Origin: Gemmiger formicilis
GTDB taxonomy: Bacteria > Bacillota > Clostridia > Oscillospirales > Ruminococcaceae
Direction of reading: 5' to 3'
DNA: 64,000 nt
NCBI RefSeq assembly: GCF_016900095.1
Contig: NZ_JACJJP010000016.1
Location: 1-64,000 of the forward strand
In this document: positions 44,348-53,430 of the stretch, piece by piece
Layout of the letters: each line of letters starts with the position of its first letter
How positions within the stretch are numbered: the stretch's first letter is position 1
Program-made: the position numbers and the translations under genes
Notes under the pieces: generated by a model
What the model saw: the letters and a program-made list of their open reading frames with translations, nothing else
Database searches by the model: none
Told to the model about the DNA's origin: nothing

Positions 44348-45820
44348 ATGGGGTTCCCGAAAGGTTTCTTGTGGGGCGGCGCCACCGCCGCCAATCAGTA
44401 TGAAGGCGGTTGGGATGCCGGCGGACGCGGTCCTGCCAACTCCGATGTCATCACCAATGGTGATCCCAAAAACGGTCGCATGGCCACCCGCCGGCTGGCG
44501 GACGGCACCGTGGAAACGGTCACCGCCATGCGCCCCGATCCCCTGCCGGACGGCGCAGTCTACGACACGGCCCCCGGCCACTACTACCCTTCCCACCAGG
44601 CAACGGACTTTTACCACCACTTCCGGGAAGACATTGCTCTGATGGGCGAGCTGGGTTTGAAAACCTACCGTATGTCCATCAGCTGGTCCCGCATCTATCC
44701 CACCGGTCTGGAGGAAACACCCAACGAAGAAGGCCTGGCCTTTTATGACGCGGTGTTTGATGAACTGCATAAGTACGGCATCGAACCTATGGTGACACTG
44801 CACCACTTCGAGGTACCGCTGGCCCTGAGCAACGCCTTTGGCGCCTGGCAGGACCGCCGGATGGTGGAGCTCTTCCTCAAATTCTGTGAAACGGTGTTCC
44901 GCCGGTATCGTGACAAGGTCCGGTACTGGCTGACCTTCAACGAGATCAACAACCTGCCCTTTGGGTTCCTGGCCAGCGGCATGACCCGCTTTGACCCCCA
45001 GGCGCTGGCCCAGGCGGCCCATCACCAGTTTGTGGCCAGTGCAAACGCGGTACGCTTGGGGCATCAGATCAATCCAGATTTTCGCATCGGCTGCATGCTG
45101 GCGGCATCCCGGGTCACGGTATATCCCAAGACTTGCGCTCCGGAAGACGTACAGGCGGCCTGGGAAGCGGCCTGTCGGAATTATTTCTATGCCGACGTAC
45201 AGTGCCGCGGTTTTTATCCCTCCTACCAGCTGCAGTATTATAAACGGCAGGGCATCCAGGTGCAGATGGAACCGGAAGATGCACAGATTCTGCGGGATGG
45301 CTGTGTGGATTTTATCTCCATCAGTTACTATCGCTCCACCCTGGCGGCGCGCCAGCAAGGCAAACAGAGCGGTGACCCGCTGAATCTGGGGGAACCCAAC
45401 CCCTATCTGCCCTGTACCGAGTGGGGCATCACCATCGACCCGCTGGGATTCCGAATTGTGCTCCACAATCTGTATGACCGCTATGGGCTTCCCATCATGG
45501 TGGTAGAAAACGGTCTGGGTGCCGTGGACACCGTGGCAGAAGACGGGAAGGTGCATGATCCCTATCGCATCGATTTCTACCGCACCCACATCCGGGCCAT
45601 GAAAGATGCCATCGAGCTGGACGGTGTGGACGTGATGGGCTACACGCCCTGGGGCTGGATTGACATCGTCAGTGCCGGCACCGGGGAAATGCGCAAACGG
45701 TACGGATTTGTCTATGTGGATATGGACGATACCGGTCACGGAACATTGGCCCGTTCCCGCAAAGACAGTTTTGCCTGGTACAAAAAAGTGATTGCGTCCA
45801 ACGGAGAAGATCTGGACTGA
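44348..45820 (+). CDS. GH1 6-phospho-beta-glucosidase
   Basis: 490 residues from the ATG at 44348, with AAAGGAGG upstream and 13 bases after the EIIBC stop. FPKGFLWGGATAANQYEG is the GH1 N-terminal signature. The acid/base is Glu199 in WLTFNEINN and the nucleophile Glu387 in MVVENGLGAVD. Following a PTS gene, it should hydrolyse the phosphorylated beta-glucoside in the cytosol. A terminator follows at once. Confidence 0.93.
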   Translation: MGFPKGFLWGGATAANQYEGGWDAGGRGPANSDVITNGDPKNGRMATRRLADGTVETVTAMRPDPLPDGAVYDTAPGHYYPSHQATDFYHHFREDIALMGELGLKTYRMSISWSRIYPTGLEETPNEEGLAFYDAVFDELHKYGIEPMVTLHHFEVPLALSNAFGAWQDRRMVELFLKFCETVFRRYRDKVRYWLTFNEINNLPFGFLASGMTRFDPQALAQAAHHQFVASANAVRLGHQINPDFRIGCMLAASRVTVYPKTCAPEDVQAAWEAACRNYFYADVQCRGFYPSYQLQYYKRQGIQVQMEPEDAQILRDGCVDFISISYYRSTLAARQQGKQSGDPLNLGEPNPYLPCTEWGITIDPLGFRIVLHNLYDRYGLPIMVVENGLGAVDTVAEDGKVHDPYRIDFYRTHIRAMKDAIELDGVDVMGYTPWGWIDIVSAGTGEMRKRYGFVYVDMDDTGHGTLARSRKDSFAWYKKVIASNGEDLD

Positions 45821-45825
45821 TAACG

Positions 45826-45862
45826 AAAAAGCGTGAATCTTTTCAAGATTCACGCTTTTTTG
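45826..45862 (+). terminator. Terminator of the beta-glucoside operon
   Basis: A 12-bp stem (AAGCGTGAATCT with AGATTCACGCTT) is followed by T6 and preceded by A runs. It lies six bases after the GH1 stop and may also serve the opposite strand. Confidence 0.85.
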
Positions 45863-45943
45863 TTTGCACATGCTTGTTTGCTCGCTTGCCCTTCCGGAAA
45901 AATAATCATCGACACTCCGCCAGTGATAACGGTAACAAGGATA

Positions 45944-46808
45944 TTATTGTACACCGCCAGGGCCACATAAGCGGCGGCATCGTAGAGCACGTTGTAGCCC
46001 AGCAGGCTCCAGGTAAAATCCACCCCGAAGAGATGCAGGGGAACCTAGGGCCACATGAATTCGGAAAGCAGAGGTATCTTCATATTGAAACGGGTAACTT
46101 TCGCTCAACCGTCCGGAAGGAATGAATTTTCCTGTAAGGATATCCCACATAGCGCCCGCACCGGCCTGTCCGTACAGATAGCCGTGGAGCAATAGGACAG
46201 CCAGGGCATTTCCAGCACGGAACCGGCACTGAGGACGCCCACAATATGAGGATTGACACGGGCCAACGCTTCCGACAACCCGATCTGGTTTTGCGGGATA
46301 CGCAGATGTTCCCGGTCGATTTCTTCCGATTCACCGTGTTCGTCCAGACCGAAGCAGTAAACAATTGCATCGGCGGATTTTGCCAGATCCAAGGCATTTT
46401 TTCCAGTTCCGGTGCCGGTGCACCATCTCTGAAATAGCCCTGTGACACCCCCGCCCATTCCCATTCACTTTCGGCCAACGCATCTTTCATGGTATCCACC
46501 TGGGTGGCGTTCACCATGCTGGAACCCGCGCCCTGATACCGAGGCGCAAAGGCAAAATTTCCGATGAGGGCCACCCGGGTACCGGGTTTCAGGGGCAGAA
46601 GATCCCCCTCGTTTTTCAGCAGCACGGCGCTTTCGGCGGCTGCGCGGCGGGCCAGAGCGTGGTGAGCGGCCTTGTCAAAGGATGTGGGGCGGTCCTGGGG
46701 TTCAGTCAGGGTCAGGGCGGCGCGGAGCAGCCGGGCGGCACAGGCGTCCACGGCGGCTTCCGGCAGGCGGTCGGACCGCACCGCCTCCACCAGCCGCCGG
46801 GCGTCGGC
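45944..46808 (-). pseudogene. GH3 beta-glucosidase, decayed C-terminal part
   Basis: Three minus-strand frames read as one GH3 protein: AAESAVLLKNEGDLLPLKPG and YQGAGSSMVNATQVDTMKD, then ADAIVYCFGLDEHGESEEID and RIPQNQIGLSEALARVNPHI, then ILTGKFIPSGRLSESYPFQY. At least two frameshifts separate them, and the catalytic barrel with the nucleophile is absent. It lies next to the intact GH1 operon and is unrelated in frame to the intact GH3 at 11.5 kb. Confidence 0.82.
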
Positions 46809-46843
46809 TCAATGGCCACGCACAAACCAGAGAGTCTTTTCTC

Positions 46844-46881
46844 AAAAAGTGCCAGAGGCAAAATTGCCTCTGGCACTTTTT
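46844..46881. terminator. Bidirectional terminator
   Basis: An 18-bp perfect stem (46844-46861 with its partner to 46881) with A5 and T5 at the ends, between the GH3 remnant and the AraC gene. It ends the minus-strand AraC transcript. Confidence 0.85.
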
Positions 46882-46890
46882 GAAACTTTT

Positions 46891-47946
46891 TCAGGATTCC
46901 TGCTCCCGATCCTCCATAAGACCAACAGATTGGGGCAGGCAGCCGATAGTCAGGAATTGATTCCGATACTCTGTGGGAAGCATCTGCGTCACATCCTTGA
47001 AGGCTTTTGAAAATTTTCCCTGGGTCCTGTACCCCACACGCTCCGCAATTTCCTGGATGGACATGCGGGTTTCTCTCAACAGTTTCATGGCGTACTCCAC
47101 ACGGTACCCTTTCATATACGTCCCGATGGGCTGCCCATAGACTGCCTTGAACACCTCCTTCAGGGTAGAGGTGTTCATCAGGTACTTCCGGGCAAGATCC
47201 TCAATGGTAAGGCGCTGTTCCAGATGCGTGGTCAGCTCCCGATGGATTTCTTTGATCATTTCTGTCTGTTGGGATTCACATGGCGGAAGCAGGTCCTTCT
47301 GGGGCTGCAGACGGGAAAGATAGAGCAGCAGTTCCTGCATTTTCAGGTACAGATAAGCCTTTTGCTGAACAGAAGGCGCCGAATAGATCGGTGAAAAGAT
47401 CTCTTCCAGCCTCTGGCTGGCCGGAATGGCAACGGGCTTTTCCGCGCAGAAAGTCTGATGCAGGGCCTGAACATCCACCCCGGAATCCCGCAAAACAGGC
47501 GGGAAAGTTTCCTGCAGGACTGCCAGATCCATCGAAACGGACAGACCCTCTGCATATCCCAAGGGAAACATCATGCAGGAATCCGCACAACAGCCGGCGC
47601 TGTGAACACTCAGGTCTCCCGCGCCCAAATATACCGATATGCCACCCCGCATATTCCAGCCTACCCGGCCACGGCGGCAATAAAACAGCTCCAGAATGGT
47701 GTCCGAAGCCTCATGGCATACTGTGACCTCTGTGCCGATCAGCCTGCTGTACGACGCCTCCACCCCAGGCAGAGGTTGATATACATCCAATTTTCCCTTT
47801 CCCTTTGTTCTGGCTGAAAACTGGCCGGTCAGAAGGACTTGTTCCTGACCGGGAAGAGTATGCCGGATTGTCGTCACGCTGCCATATGAAACATCCTGCA
47901 GCTGTTGTTCCAGGTTTTCCCGCTCTTCTTGCCTCATGTTCTGCAC
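46891..47946 (-). CDS. AraC-family transcriptional regulator
   Basis: 351 residues. The C-terminal double helix-turn-helix includes IEDLARKYLMNTSTLKEVFK and IQEIAERVGYRTQGKFSKAF. The N-terminal part (about 60-200) is an effector domain resembling those of siderophore and pyochelin-type AraC regulators, though I hold that loosely. Its start lies three bases after the ArsR gene stop, so the two regulators are likely co-transcribed. Target unknown. Confidence 0.88.
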   Translation of the reverse strand: MQNMRQEERENLEQQLQDVSYGSVTTIRHTLPGQEQVLLTGQFSARTKGKGKLDVYQPLPGVEASYSRLIGTEVTVCHEASDTILELFYCRRGRVGWNMRGGISVYLGAGDLSVHSAGCCADSCMMFPLGYAEGLSVSMDLAVLQETFPPVLRDSGVDVQALHQTFCAEKPVAIPASQRLEEIFSPIYSAPSVQQKAYLYLKMQELLLYLSRLQPQKDLLPPCESQQTEMIKEIHRELTTHLEQRLTIEDLARKYLMNTSTLKEVFKAVYGQPIGTYMKGYRVEYAMKLLRETRMSIQEIAERVGYRTQGKFSKAFKDVTQMLPTEYRNQFLTIGCLPQSVGLMEDREQES

Positions 47947-47949
47947 TCC

Positions 47950-48321
47950 TCACGGCTTTTCCTGGGAAGGACAGGCGATTTTCACCAGTTCCTCGACCAT
48001 CTGATGAAGCAGCCTGGCCTGTTCCGTATCCGCAGCCGTATAATATACCTCTTTGCCCTCCCTGCGGTTGACAATCAGACCGGCTGACCGCAGTTGCTTC
48101 AGATGATGGGATACGGCCGGGCTGCTCATTCCAACCATAGACGACAGATTGACCACACATTCCTCACAGTGGCACAATATCCAAAAAATGCGCAGTCGGC
48201 TGCCATCGCCCAGCTGCCTGAAGATTTCCGCAATCGTTTGGAAATTTTCCACGCTGGGCATATTCTGCAGCTTCCGCTCCATCATCTGCCCATGATCGTG
48301 AGGCAAATCCATCTTTCCCAT
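47950..48321 (-). CDS. ArsR/SmtB-family metal-responsive repressor
   Basis: 123 residues. The winged-helix core contains LRIFWILCHCEECVVNLSSM and SSPAVSHHLKQLRSAGLIVN, and KEVYYTA forms the wing. The CHCEEC cluster in the recognition-helix region recalls the metal-binding ELCVCDL box of CadC/CmtR-type sensors. It may sense Cd, Pb or Zn and control metal genes such as the P1B ATPase 5.4 kb downstream (inference). A His-rich N-terminus (LPHDHGQ) may add ligands. Confidence 0.85.
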   Translation of the reverse strand: MGKMDLPHDHGQMMERKLQNMPSVENFQTIAEIFRQLGDGSRLRIFWILCHCEECVVNLSSMVGMSSPAVSHHLKQLRSAGLIVNRREGKEVYYTAADTEQARLLHQMVEELVKIACPSQEKP

Positions 48322-48378
48322 CCAATCACCTTCCTGTTGGGCTTATCATACCACAAACGGGAACGGATGGGAACGTTC

Positions 48379-49215
48379 TTACCCTTCGCACGCCGACCGG
48401 AGTTCGGACAGAACCTCGCTCAAAGGGCCATCCAAACCAAAGGACCGGTCCTTTATGGCGTCTGTGATGAAAACTTCGCCCAGATTTACGGTGATATACG
48501 TGGCGCACGGTTCCCGTTCCACCAGGCGCATCATTGGGGCCTTAATGAGCTGATTGCGCCAGCCGATGCCCAGCTCCAGAACCACCAGCTTTTTCCCGTG
48601 ATAGGTTTTCAGAAAGTTTTGGAACCGTGCCCGGGCAGCGGTATCCGGAATCATTCTCTGCCCTGCGCCCATGTGGATGTCCATGGGGCCGCCGCACTTG
48701 GGACAGCGCGGCACCAACTCTGCAGGAACACGGCCGCCCTGCTCGGCAGTTGATAATTTTTGGGCCACTTCCAGACTGGGATAACGGGTATCGTGGCAGG
48801 GGCGGGCACACTGCATCGTGAGCCAGTTTCCCTCCATCTCATAGATTTTCGACGGATCGAAGCCACACAGTTCAAAGTGACCTTCTCCGTTTGATGTGAT
48901 GACAAAGTACTCCTTCTCCCCCACAATGGCCTTCAAATCCTTCATCACCGGCGTAGGCTGGTACTGCCCGCAGTAATGATAGATCAACCGGGCCCAGAAG
49001 GCCCACTTTTCCTCTTCCGATGGCCAATGGGCTGCCATCCCCTGCAGCAGACACCCCAGGCCGTATTTCCGTTTGAAGTCCCCAAACAACTTTTCAAAGG
49101 CCGCATTGTCCGCAAACAAGTGCAGTCCTTCGGTGATGGACAGCCCGTTGCTGGCACCGATCAGAATGGCATCTGCCTCACGGATTTTTTCCGCGATGGG
49201 GTTGAGATCATGCAT
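48379..49215 (-). CDS. Sirtuin (Sir2-like, class-M type)
   Basis: 278 residues. The Rossmann start ADAILIGASNGLSITEG replaces the usual GAGxS loop, the NAD site continues with YFVITSNGEGHFELCGF, and a Zn-binding module has CARPC and CPKCGG. LVVLELGIGWRNQLIKAPMM is the second half of the NAD fold. These features match macrodomain-linked class-M sirtuins, some of which ADP-ribosylate rather than deacetylate. No macrodomain gene is nearby. AGGAG precedes the ATG. Last gene of a three-sirtuin run. Confidence 0.82.
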   Translation of the reverse strand: MHDLNPIAEKIREADAILIGASNGLSITEGLHLFADNAAFEKLFGDFKRKYGLGCLLQGMAAHWPSEEEKWAFWARLIYHYCGQYQPTPVMKDLKAIVGEKEYFVITSNGEGHFELCGFDPSKIYEMEGNWLTMQCARPCHDTRYPSLEVAQKLSTAEQGGRVPAELVPRCPKCGGPMDIHMGAGQRMIPDTAARARFQNFLKTYHGKKLVVLELGIGWRNQLIKAPMMRLVEREPCATYITVNLGEVFITDAIKDRSFGLDGPLSEVLSELRSACEG

Positions 49216-49421
49216 TGCTGTATTCTCCTTTCTGTATCTGCCGAAGGGCTGCCAGCGTTTCCGCCAGGTCCCCCTGACGGGCCGGACAGCGCCGGGGACC
49301 AGTGATAGTGGTCATATCCGGCCGCGCTTGACAGGCCGGAACCACCGCCGATGACGACGGCGTCCGCTTGCGCCATACGCGCAGCAAGTTCCTGAATCAA
49401 CGCCTGGTTTCCCCCGCTCAT
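49208..49421 (-). pseudogene. Sirtuin with internal deletion
   Basis: The ATG at 49421 overlaps the stop of the upstream sirtuin gene (ATGA). It encodes a sirtuin start (IQELAARMAQADAVVIGGGS, then GLSSAAGYDHYHW). A few codons later the sequence jumps, in another frame, to a sirtuin C-terminus (DLAETLAALRQIQKGEYSNA) ending at 49208. About 200 residues between, including the NAD and Zn sites, are missing. A deleted middle member of the tandem set. Confidence 0.7.
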
Positions 49422-50398
49422 GGATTGTCCTCTTTGCTTTCCATGGTGTGCCGTGCATCCCGCAGTACTTGCGCAATATCGCACACAATGGTCATGCCCT
49501 TGTCCTCCAACGGCTTGGGCAGAAAGTCATACTGGTTATTGACCGCGATGTATCGGGCATGGGGAAGGCTGAAAGTCAGGTTCCAGAAGGGCTCCTGGAT
49601 GAACATGGGCGTCAGCCGGCCAACGCCCAGCTCCAGAAATAGAATCTGACTGTCTTTGTGTTCCAGTACATAGCGAGAAATTTTTTCGTACTGTTCTTCG
49701 TATTTCTTCCCCTGGAGGAAATTTCCATATCCCCGCACCCAGGGGAATGCCTCACCGCCGCAGTGGGGGCACCGGGGAATGAGATCGGTGGGGATCTTCG
49801 TGCCGTCCCCCATAGCGGCCACCATCTCAGCCACCGGCTGTACCGCGTCCCATGTATCATCGGTGCAGCAGTCGGCACACTGGAAGAAGCGGTGATCCCC
49901 CTAGATTTCCGCCACCTTGTCCGCCGGGTAGAGCTTGACAAACTGGGTATCCTGGTTGGTGGTCAGTACAAAGAAATCCTTGCCCTCCAGCAGCGCGTTC
50001 AAATCCAGATAGGGCGGACGCACCGGGGCGGTCTGGGTGGTATGCAGAAAGGTGGCCAGATACCCCCAGTATTCCTCCCGGGTTTCCCAGTGGTGCATCA
50101 TTCCTGCAAAAGCGCCTTTGAAGTGGTACTTCTCCGCAAAAGGGCGGAAATATTTCCGGTAGGAGTCATTGTCCTCGTAGTAAAAATCTCCGCCGCCGGC
50201 AGCGGACAGGCCGGAGGCTCCGCCCACTACCACACAGTCAGCTTCCTTTACCTCCTGTACCAACCGTTTGATCTGTTCGCTATACGGCAGCGGCTTTTTG
50301 TCAGTCAGCTGATACGGCGTACTGCCGGAAGCATAGACAGAATAATACCGGGAGTAATTCATCTGGGTCTGCATGACCAGATCTTCATAAAAGCTCAT
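49418..50398 (-). pseudogene. Sirtuin interrupted by an in-frame TAG
   Basis: From ATG 50398 the frame runs through CVVVGGASGLSAAGGGDFYY and FFVLTTNQDTQFVKLYPADK to VAEI, then TAG at 49903-49901. It then continues in the same frame with GDHRFFQCADCCTDDTWDAV, the Zn motif CPHCGG and ILFLELGVGRLTPMFIQ to 49418. About 326 codons are open apart from the single TAG, which replaces what in related sirtuins is a Gln or His before GDHR as I recall. Either a recent nonsense mutation or an amber codon that is read. Confidence 0.75.
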
Positions 50399-50524
50399 TG
50401 TCACCATTCCTTTCATTTGGGTGTTATTTTTATTCTTACTGCAAAGCATCTTAGCATCCGCTTGCGCCGCTGTCAATATGCTGTTATAATAAAAATAACA
50501 TCAAGGCAAAAAGGAGATCCGGCC

Positions 50525-50959
50525 ATGAAATACCCCACCCGCCTCAGCGATGCCGTTCATATTCTGGCTTTTATCGCTCTGTACCCGGACTGCGACCTGA
50601 CCAGCAACAAGCTGGCAGAGAGTGTTCAGACGAATCCTGCCTATGTGCGCCAGCTCATGTCCGCCTTGCGGAAGGGCGGGCTGCTGGTCAGCGTGAAGGG
50701 ACATCCCCGGCCTGCCCTGGCCCGTGAGCCGGAGAAGATCACTCTGCTGGATGCCTATCGGGCCGTGGAGGGCAATAAGCCCCTGCTCCATCAGGACATC
50801 CACACCAATCCCGCCTGTGGTGTGGGCGTGAATATCCAGCTGGTACTGCGTGATTATTACCTGGACATTCAAAAAACAGCTGAACACAAAATGCAGGAGA
50901 TCACGCTGAAAGATGTGCTGGAACAATATCACAAAAAGCTGGAAGGGATTCCCACATGA
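50525..50959 (+). CDS. Rrf2-family transcriptional regulator
   Basis: 144 residues. MKYPTRLSDAVHILAFIALY with the winged-helix LAESVQTNPAYVRQLMSALR is typical of Rrf2. A single Cys (NPACGVGVNI) stands where Fe-S-binding members have three, so redox sensing by thiol is more likely than an Fe-S cluster. AAAAAGGAG precedes the ATG. It is divergent from the sirtuin run and is the natural candidate to control it. Confidence 0.9.
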   Translation: MKYPTRLSDAVHILAFIALYPDCDLTSNKLAESVQTNPAYVRQLMSALRKGGLLVSVKGHPRPALAREPEKITLLDAYRAVEGNKPLLHQDIHTNPACGVGVNIQLVLRDYYLDIQKTAEHKMQEITLKDVLEQYHKKLEGIPT

Positions 50960-50995
50960 AAACGGGACTGGCTGTGGAGAGAGGCCACATTGACA

Positions 50996-51041
50996 AAAAC
51001 ACCGGAGCGGTTTTCCCATGCGGCAGCCACTCCGGTGTTTT
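50996..51041. terminator. Bidirectional terminator
   Basis: AAAACACCGGAG pairs with CTCCGGTGTTTT across a 22-base loop. It separates the converging Rrf2 and HxlR genes. Confidence 0.7.
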
Positions 51042-51075
51042 ACAGCTTTGTCCTGAATCCCTCTCTTGCCGGAAC

Positions 51076-51441
51076 TCAGGGAATATACTTCATCCCCCAC
51101 TGGGAGATGGCGTAGAAAACAGGCAGCAGATCCCGGCCTTTTTCCGTCAAAGAGTACTCCACTCTGGGCGGAATCTCATTGTACTGTTCCCGATGTACCA
51201 ATCCGTCCCCTTCCAGCTCTTTGAGCGCATTGGTCAGCATGGTATTGGTGATGGGGGTCAGCATCTTTTTCAGTTCCCCAAACCGCATGGGAGACTGGAT
51301 ACACAGTTCATAAATGATCTGAAGCTTCCATTTTCCCTGAAGCATCTGGATCACCGGTGTGACGGGGCAGTTGCCGTTTTCTGTCAGAATAACGCTGCTT
51401 ACCCGGCGCTGAAATTCCTCATAGGTCATGGACGGATTCAT
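51076..51441 (-). CDS. HxlR-family transcriptional regulator
   Basis: 121 residues. CPVTPVIQMLQGKWKLQIIY, then RFGELKKMLTPITNTMLTNA and EYSLTEKGRDLLPVFYAIS are the core HxlR winged-helix motifs. The Cys before PV in this position is used for redox or aldehyde sensing in some members. It is divergent from the radical-SAM pair, which it probably controls. Confidence 0.92.
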   Translation of the reverse strand: MNPSMTYEEFQRRVSSVILTENGNCPVTPVIQMLQGKWKLQIIYELCIQSPMRFGELKKMLTPITNTMLTNALKELEGDGLVHREQYNEIPPRVEYSLTEKGRDLLPVFYAISQWGMKYIP

Positions 51442-51593
51442 AGCTTTGCCTTCTCTCTATTGGTGTGGTTTTTCGTACCAGGTACAAATATTCTGCGTAC
51501 TTGAAGCTTATTTTGTTCTTAGTATAATAAGTATATCGGCTTCGCATTGAGCTGTCAAATTCACCTTGTGGTAAAGGAGCGGCGGAAATCTTC

Positions 51594-52283
51594 ATGGCTG
51601 TGTGTATCAAGTCCCAAATTCAGAACATGAATCTGGTCATCGGCTGTACCATCGGATGCAGCTACTGTTATGCCAGAAACAATGTGCGACGGTTCCATAT
51701 GATCGAAGATTTTGAGAAGCCGGAGTTTTTTCCCGGTAAGCTGCGGCTCATGGACAAACCCCGCCCGCAAATTTTTCTGCTCACCGGCATGAGCGATTTT
51801 TCCGGGTGGAAGCCGGAATGGCGGGAGCAGGTATTTGCCAAAATGGAACAGAACCCCCAGCATCAGTATCTGTTCCTGACCAAACGGCCGGAGGAGATCT
51901 GTTTTTCCACCCCGCTGGGCAATGCCTGGTTCGGGGTAACCGTCACTTCCCGAAAGGAGAAACACCGGATTGCCGATCTGCAGCAGCATATCCACGGTGG
52001 ACATTACCATGTCACCTTCGAGCCCATGTTTGACGACATCGGCACGGTGGACCTTGCAGGCATCGAGTGGATCGTCATCGGAACAGAAACCAGACATCGC
52101 AAGGGGAAATCCGTATCCAGGCCCGAATGGGTACGAAGCCTGACCGAACAGGCCCATGCCCTGGGCATACCGGTCTTTATGAAAGAAGATCTGCTCCCCA
52201 TACTGGGGGAAGCGCAGATGATCCAGGAATTGCCCCCGGCGTTCCACAAGGTTCTGGAGGAACAGCGAAAATGGCAGAAATGA
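51594..52283 (+). CDS. Radical-SAM-like mobile pair protein A (DUF5131-like)
   Basis: 229 residues. The cluster motif IGCTIGCSYCYARNNVRRFH has the three Cys of a radical SAM site in C-x3-C-x2-C spacing, and IFLLTGMSDFSG and HYHVTFEPMFDDI are strands of the partial barrel. It resembles the protein NCBI names radical SAM mobile pair protein A, as I recall. AAAGGAG lies 14 bases upstream. It overlaps the second gene by 13 bases. The reaction is not known to me; partners and phage-type DUF5131 relatives suggest nucleic-acid or metabolite repair. Confidence 0.8.
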   Translation: MAVCIKSQIQNMNLVIGCTIGCSYCYARNNVRRFHMIEDFEKPEFFPGKLRLMDKPRPQIFLLTGMSDFSGWKPEWREQVFAKMEQNPQHQYLFLTKRPEEICFSTPLGNAWFGVTVTSRKEKHRIADLQQHIHGGHYHVTFEPMFDDIGTVDLAGIEWIVIGTETRHRKGKSVSRPEWVRSLTEQAHALGIPVFMKEDLLPILGEAQMIQELPPAFHKVLEEQRKWQK

Positions 52284-53185
52284 TGGAAAACGGCGTCCTG
52301 ATCCGGGATGTCGAGACGAAAAATATCATGACCAAGTCCAGCCTGCCGGTGGGCGGGTACTCGGTGAACCCTTATGTGGGCTGCACCCATGGCTGCAAGT
52401 ACTGCTACGCCTCCTTTATGAAGCGCTTTACCGGTCATACCGAACCCTGGGGCACCTTTCTGGATGTGAAACACTGGCCGGAGATCAAAAATCCCCGGAA
52501 ATACCGGGGACAGCGGGTGGTCATCGGCTCGGTGACTGACGGCTATCTGCCCCAGGAGGAGCAGTTCCGGAACACCCGCAAACTGCTGGAACAACTGCGA
52601 GGTAGTGAGGCGGAAATCCTCATCTGCACCAAATCCGATCTGGTGGTGCGGGATCTCGACCTGCTGAAACAGCTGGGCAAGGTCACGGTTTCCTGGTCCA
52701 TCAACACCCTGGACGAGGCCTTCCACCTTGATATGGACAAGGCGGTCAGCATTGAGCGGCGTCTGGCTGCCATGAAAACCGTCTACGAGGCAGGCATCCG
52801 CACCGTCTGCTTTATCTCTCCCGTGTTCCCCGGCATTACGGATTTTACGGCGATCTTTCACCGGGTAAAGGACCAGTGCGATCTGGTGTGGCTGGAAAAC
52901 CTTAACCTGCGGGGCGGGTTCAAACAGGATATTCTGGACTATATTCAGGAAAAGCACCCCGATTTGGTTCCCCTGTATCGGGCCATCTACCAAAAGGGGG
53001 ACCGGAGCTATTTTCAACAGCTGGAAAAACAGGCGGCCCGGCTGGCGGCAGAAAACGACTGCCCCTTTGTGGACAACGAATTGCCTTACGGTCGGGCTGT
53101 CCCGGGCCATCCCGTGATTGTGGACTACTTTTATCACGAAGAGATACGGGGTTCGGATAATACCGGAAAGCGAAAGAAAGCCTGA
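52271..53185 (+). CDS. Radical SAM mobile pair protein B
   Basis: 304 residues from the ATG at 52271, inside the end of gene A. The radical SAM motif is VGCTHGCKYCYASFMKRF, again C-x3-C-x2-C, as in spore photoproduct lyase relatives. VVIGSVTDGYLPQEEQFRNT and LVWLENLNLRGG follow in the barrel. It is the partner in a conserved pair that is seen on mobile DNA and usually has a MarR-type regulator; here an HxlR gene takes that place. Function undetermined. Confidence 0.85.
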   Translation: MAEMMENGVLIRDVETKNIMTKSSLPVGGYSVNPYVGCTHGCKYCYASFMKRFTGHTEPWGTFLDVKHWPEIKNPRKYRGQRVVIGSVTDGYLPQEEQFRNTRKLLEQLRGSEAEILICTKSDLVVRDLDLLKQLGKVTVSWSINTLDEAFHLDMDKAVSIERRLAAMKTVYEAGIRTVCFISPVFPGITDFTAIFHRVKDQCDLVWLENLNLRGGFKQDILDYIQEKHPDLVPLYRAIYQKGDRSYFQQLEKQAARLAAENDCPFVDNELPYGRAVPGHPVIVDYFYHEEIRGSDNTGKRKKA

Positions 53186-53230
53186 GCAAAGAAGTATTCT
53201 CTCCTGCATCGCACCCATCCTCCTATCTGT

Positions 53231-53270
53231 CAAAGCCTTGTACGGATGCCATCCGCACAGGGCTTTTTTC
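53231..53270 (+). terminator. Terminator of the radical-SAM pair
   Basis: AAAGCCTTGTACGGAT pairs, with mismatches, to ATCCGCACAGGGCTTT, followed by T6. It separates the pair from the metal-transport genes. Confidence 0.75.
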
Positions 53271-53430
53271 TGTGGGGGGCTTTTGTTTGCCCAAAAAGAA
53301 AAATCCTTAGCCCAAACGGAAGGACCTTTCCTTTCTCCCTTGACGGCAGGATACAACGGGGGTATGATGCGCTTATAGTTAAACAGTTGCTTAACTGTTC
53401 ATAAATAAAAATCAAAAAGGGGTTTTCAAG

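Noticed and set aside
5883-49903. Genome-wide reassignment of TAG as a sense codon
   Set aside because: Cas1 and the WYL gene end naturally at TAG at the expected length, so TAG works as a stop here. Readthrough of single sites stays possible and is listed as a finding.
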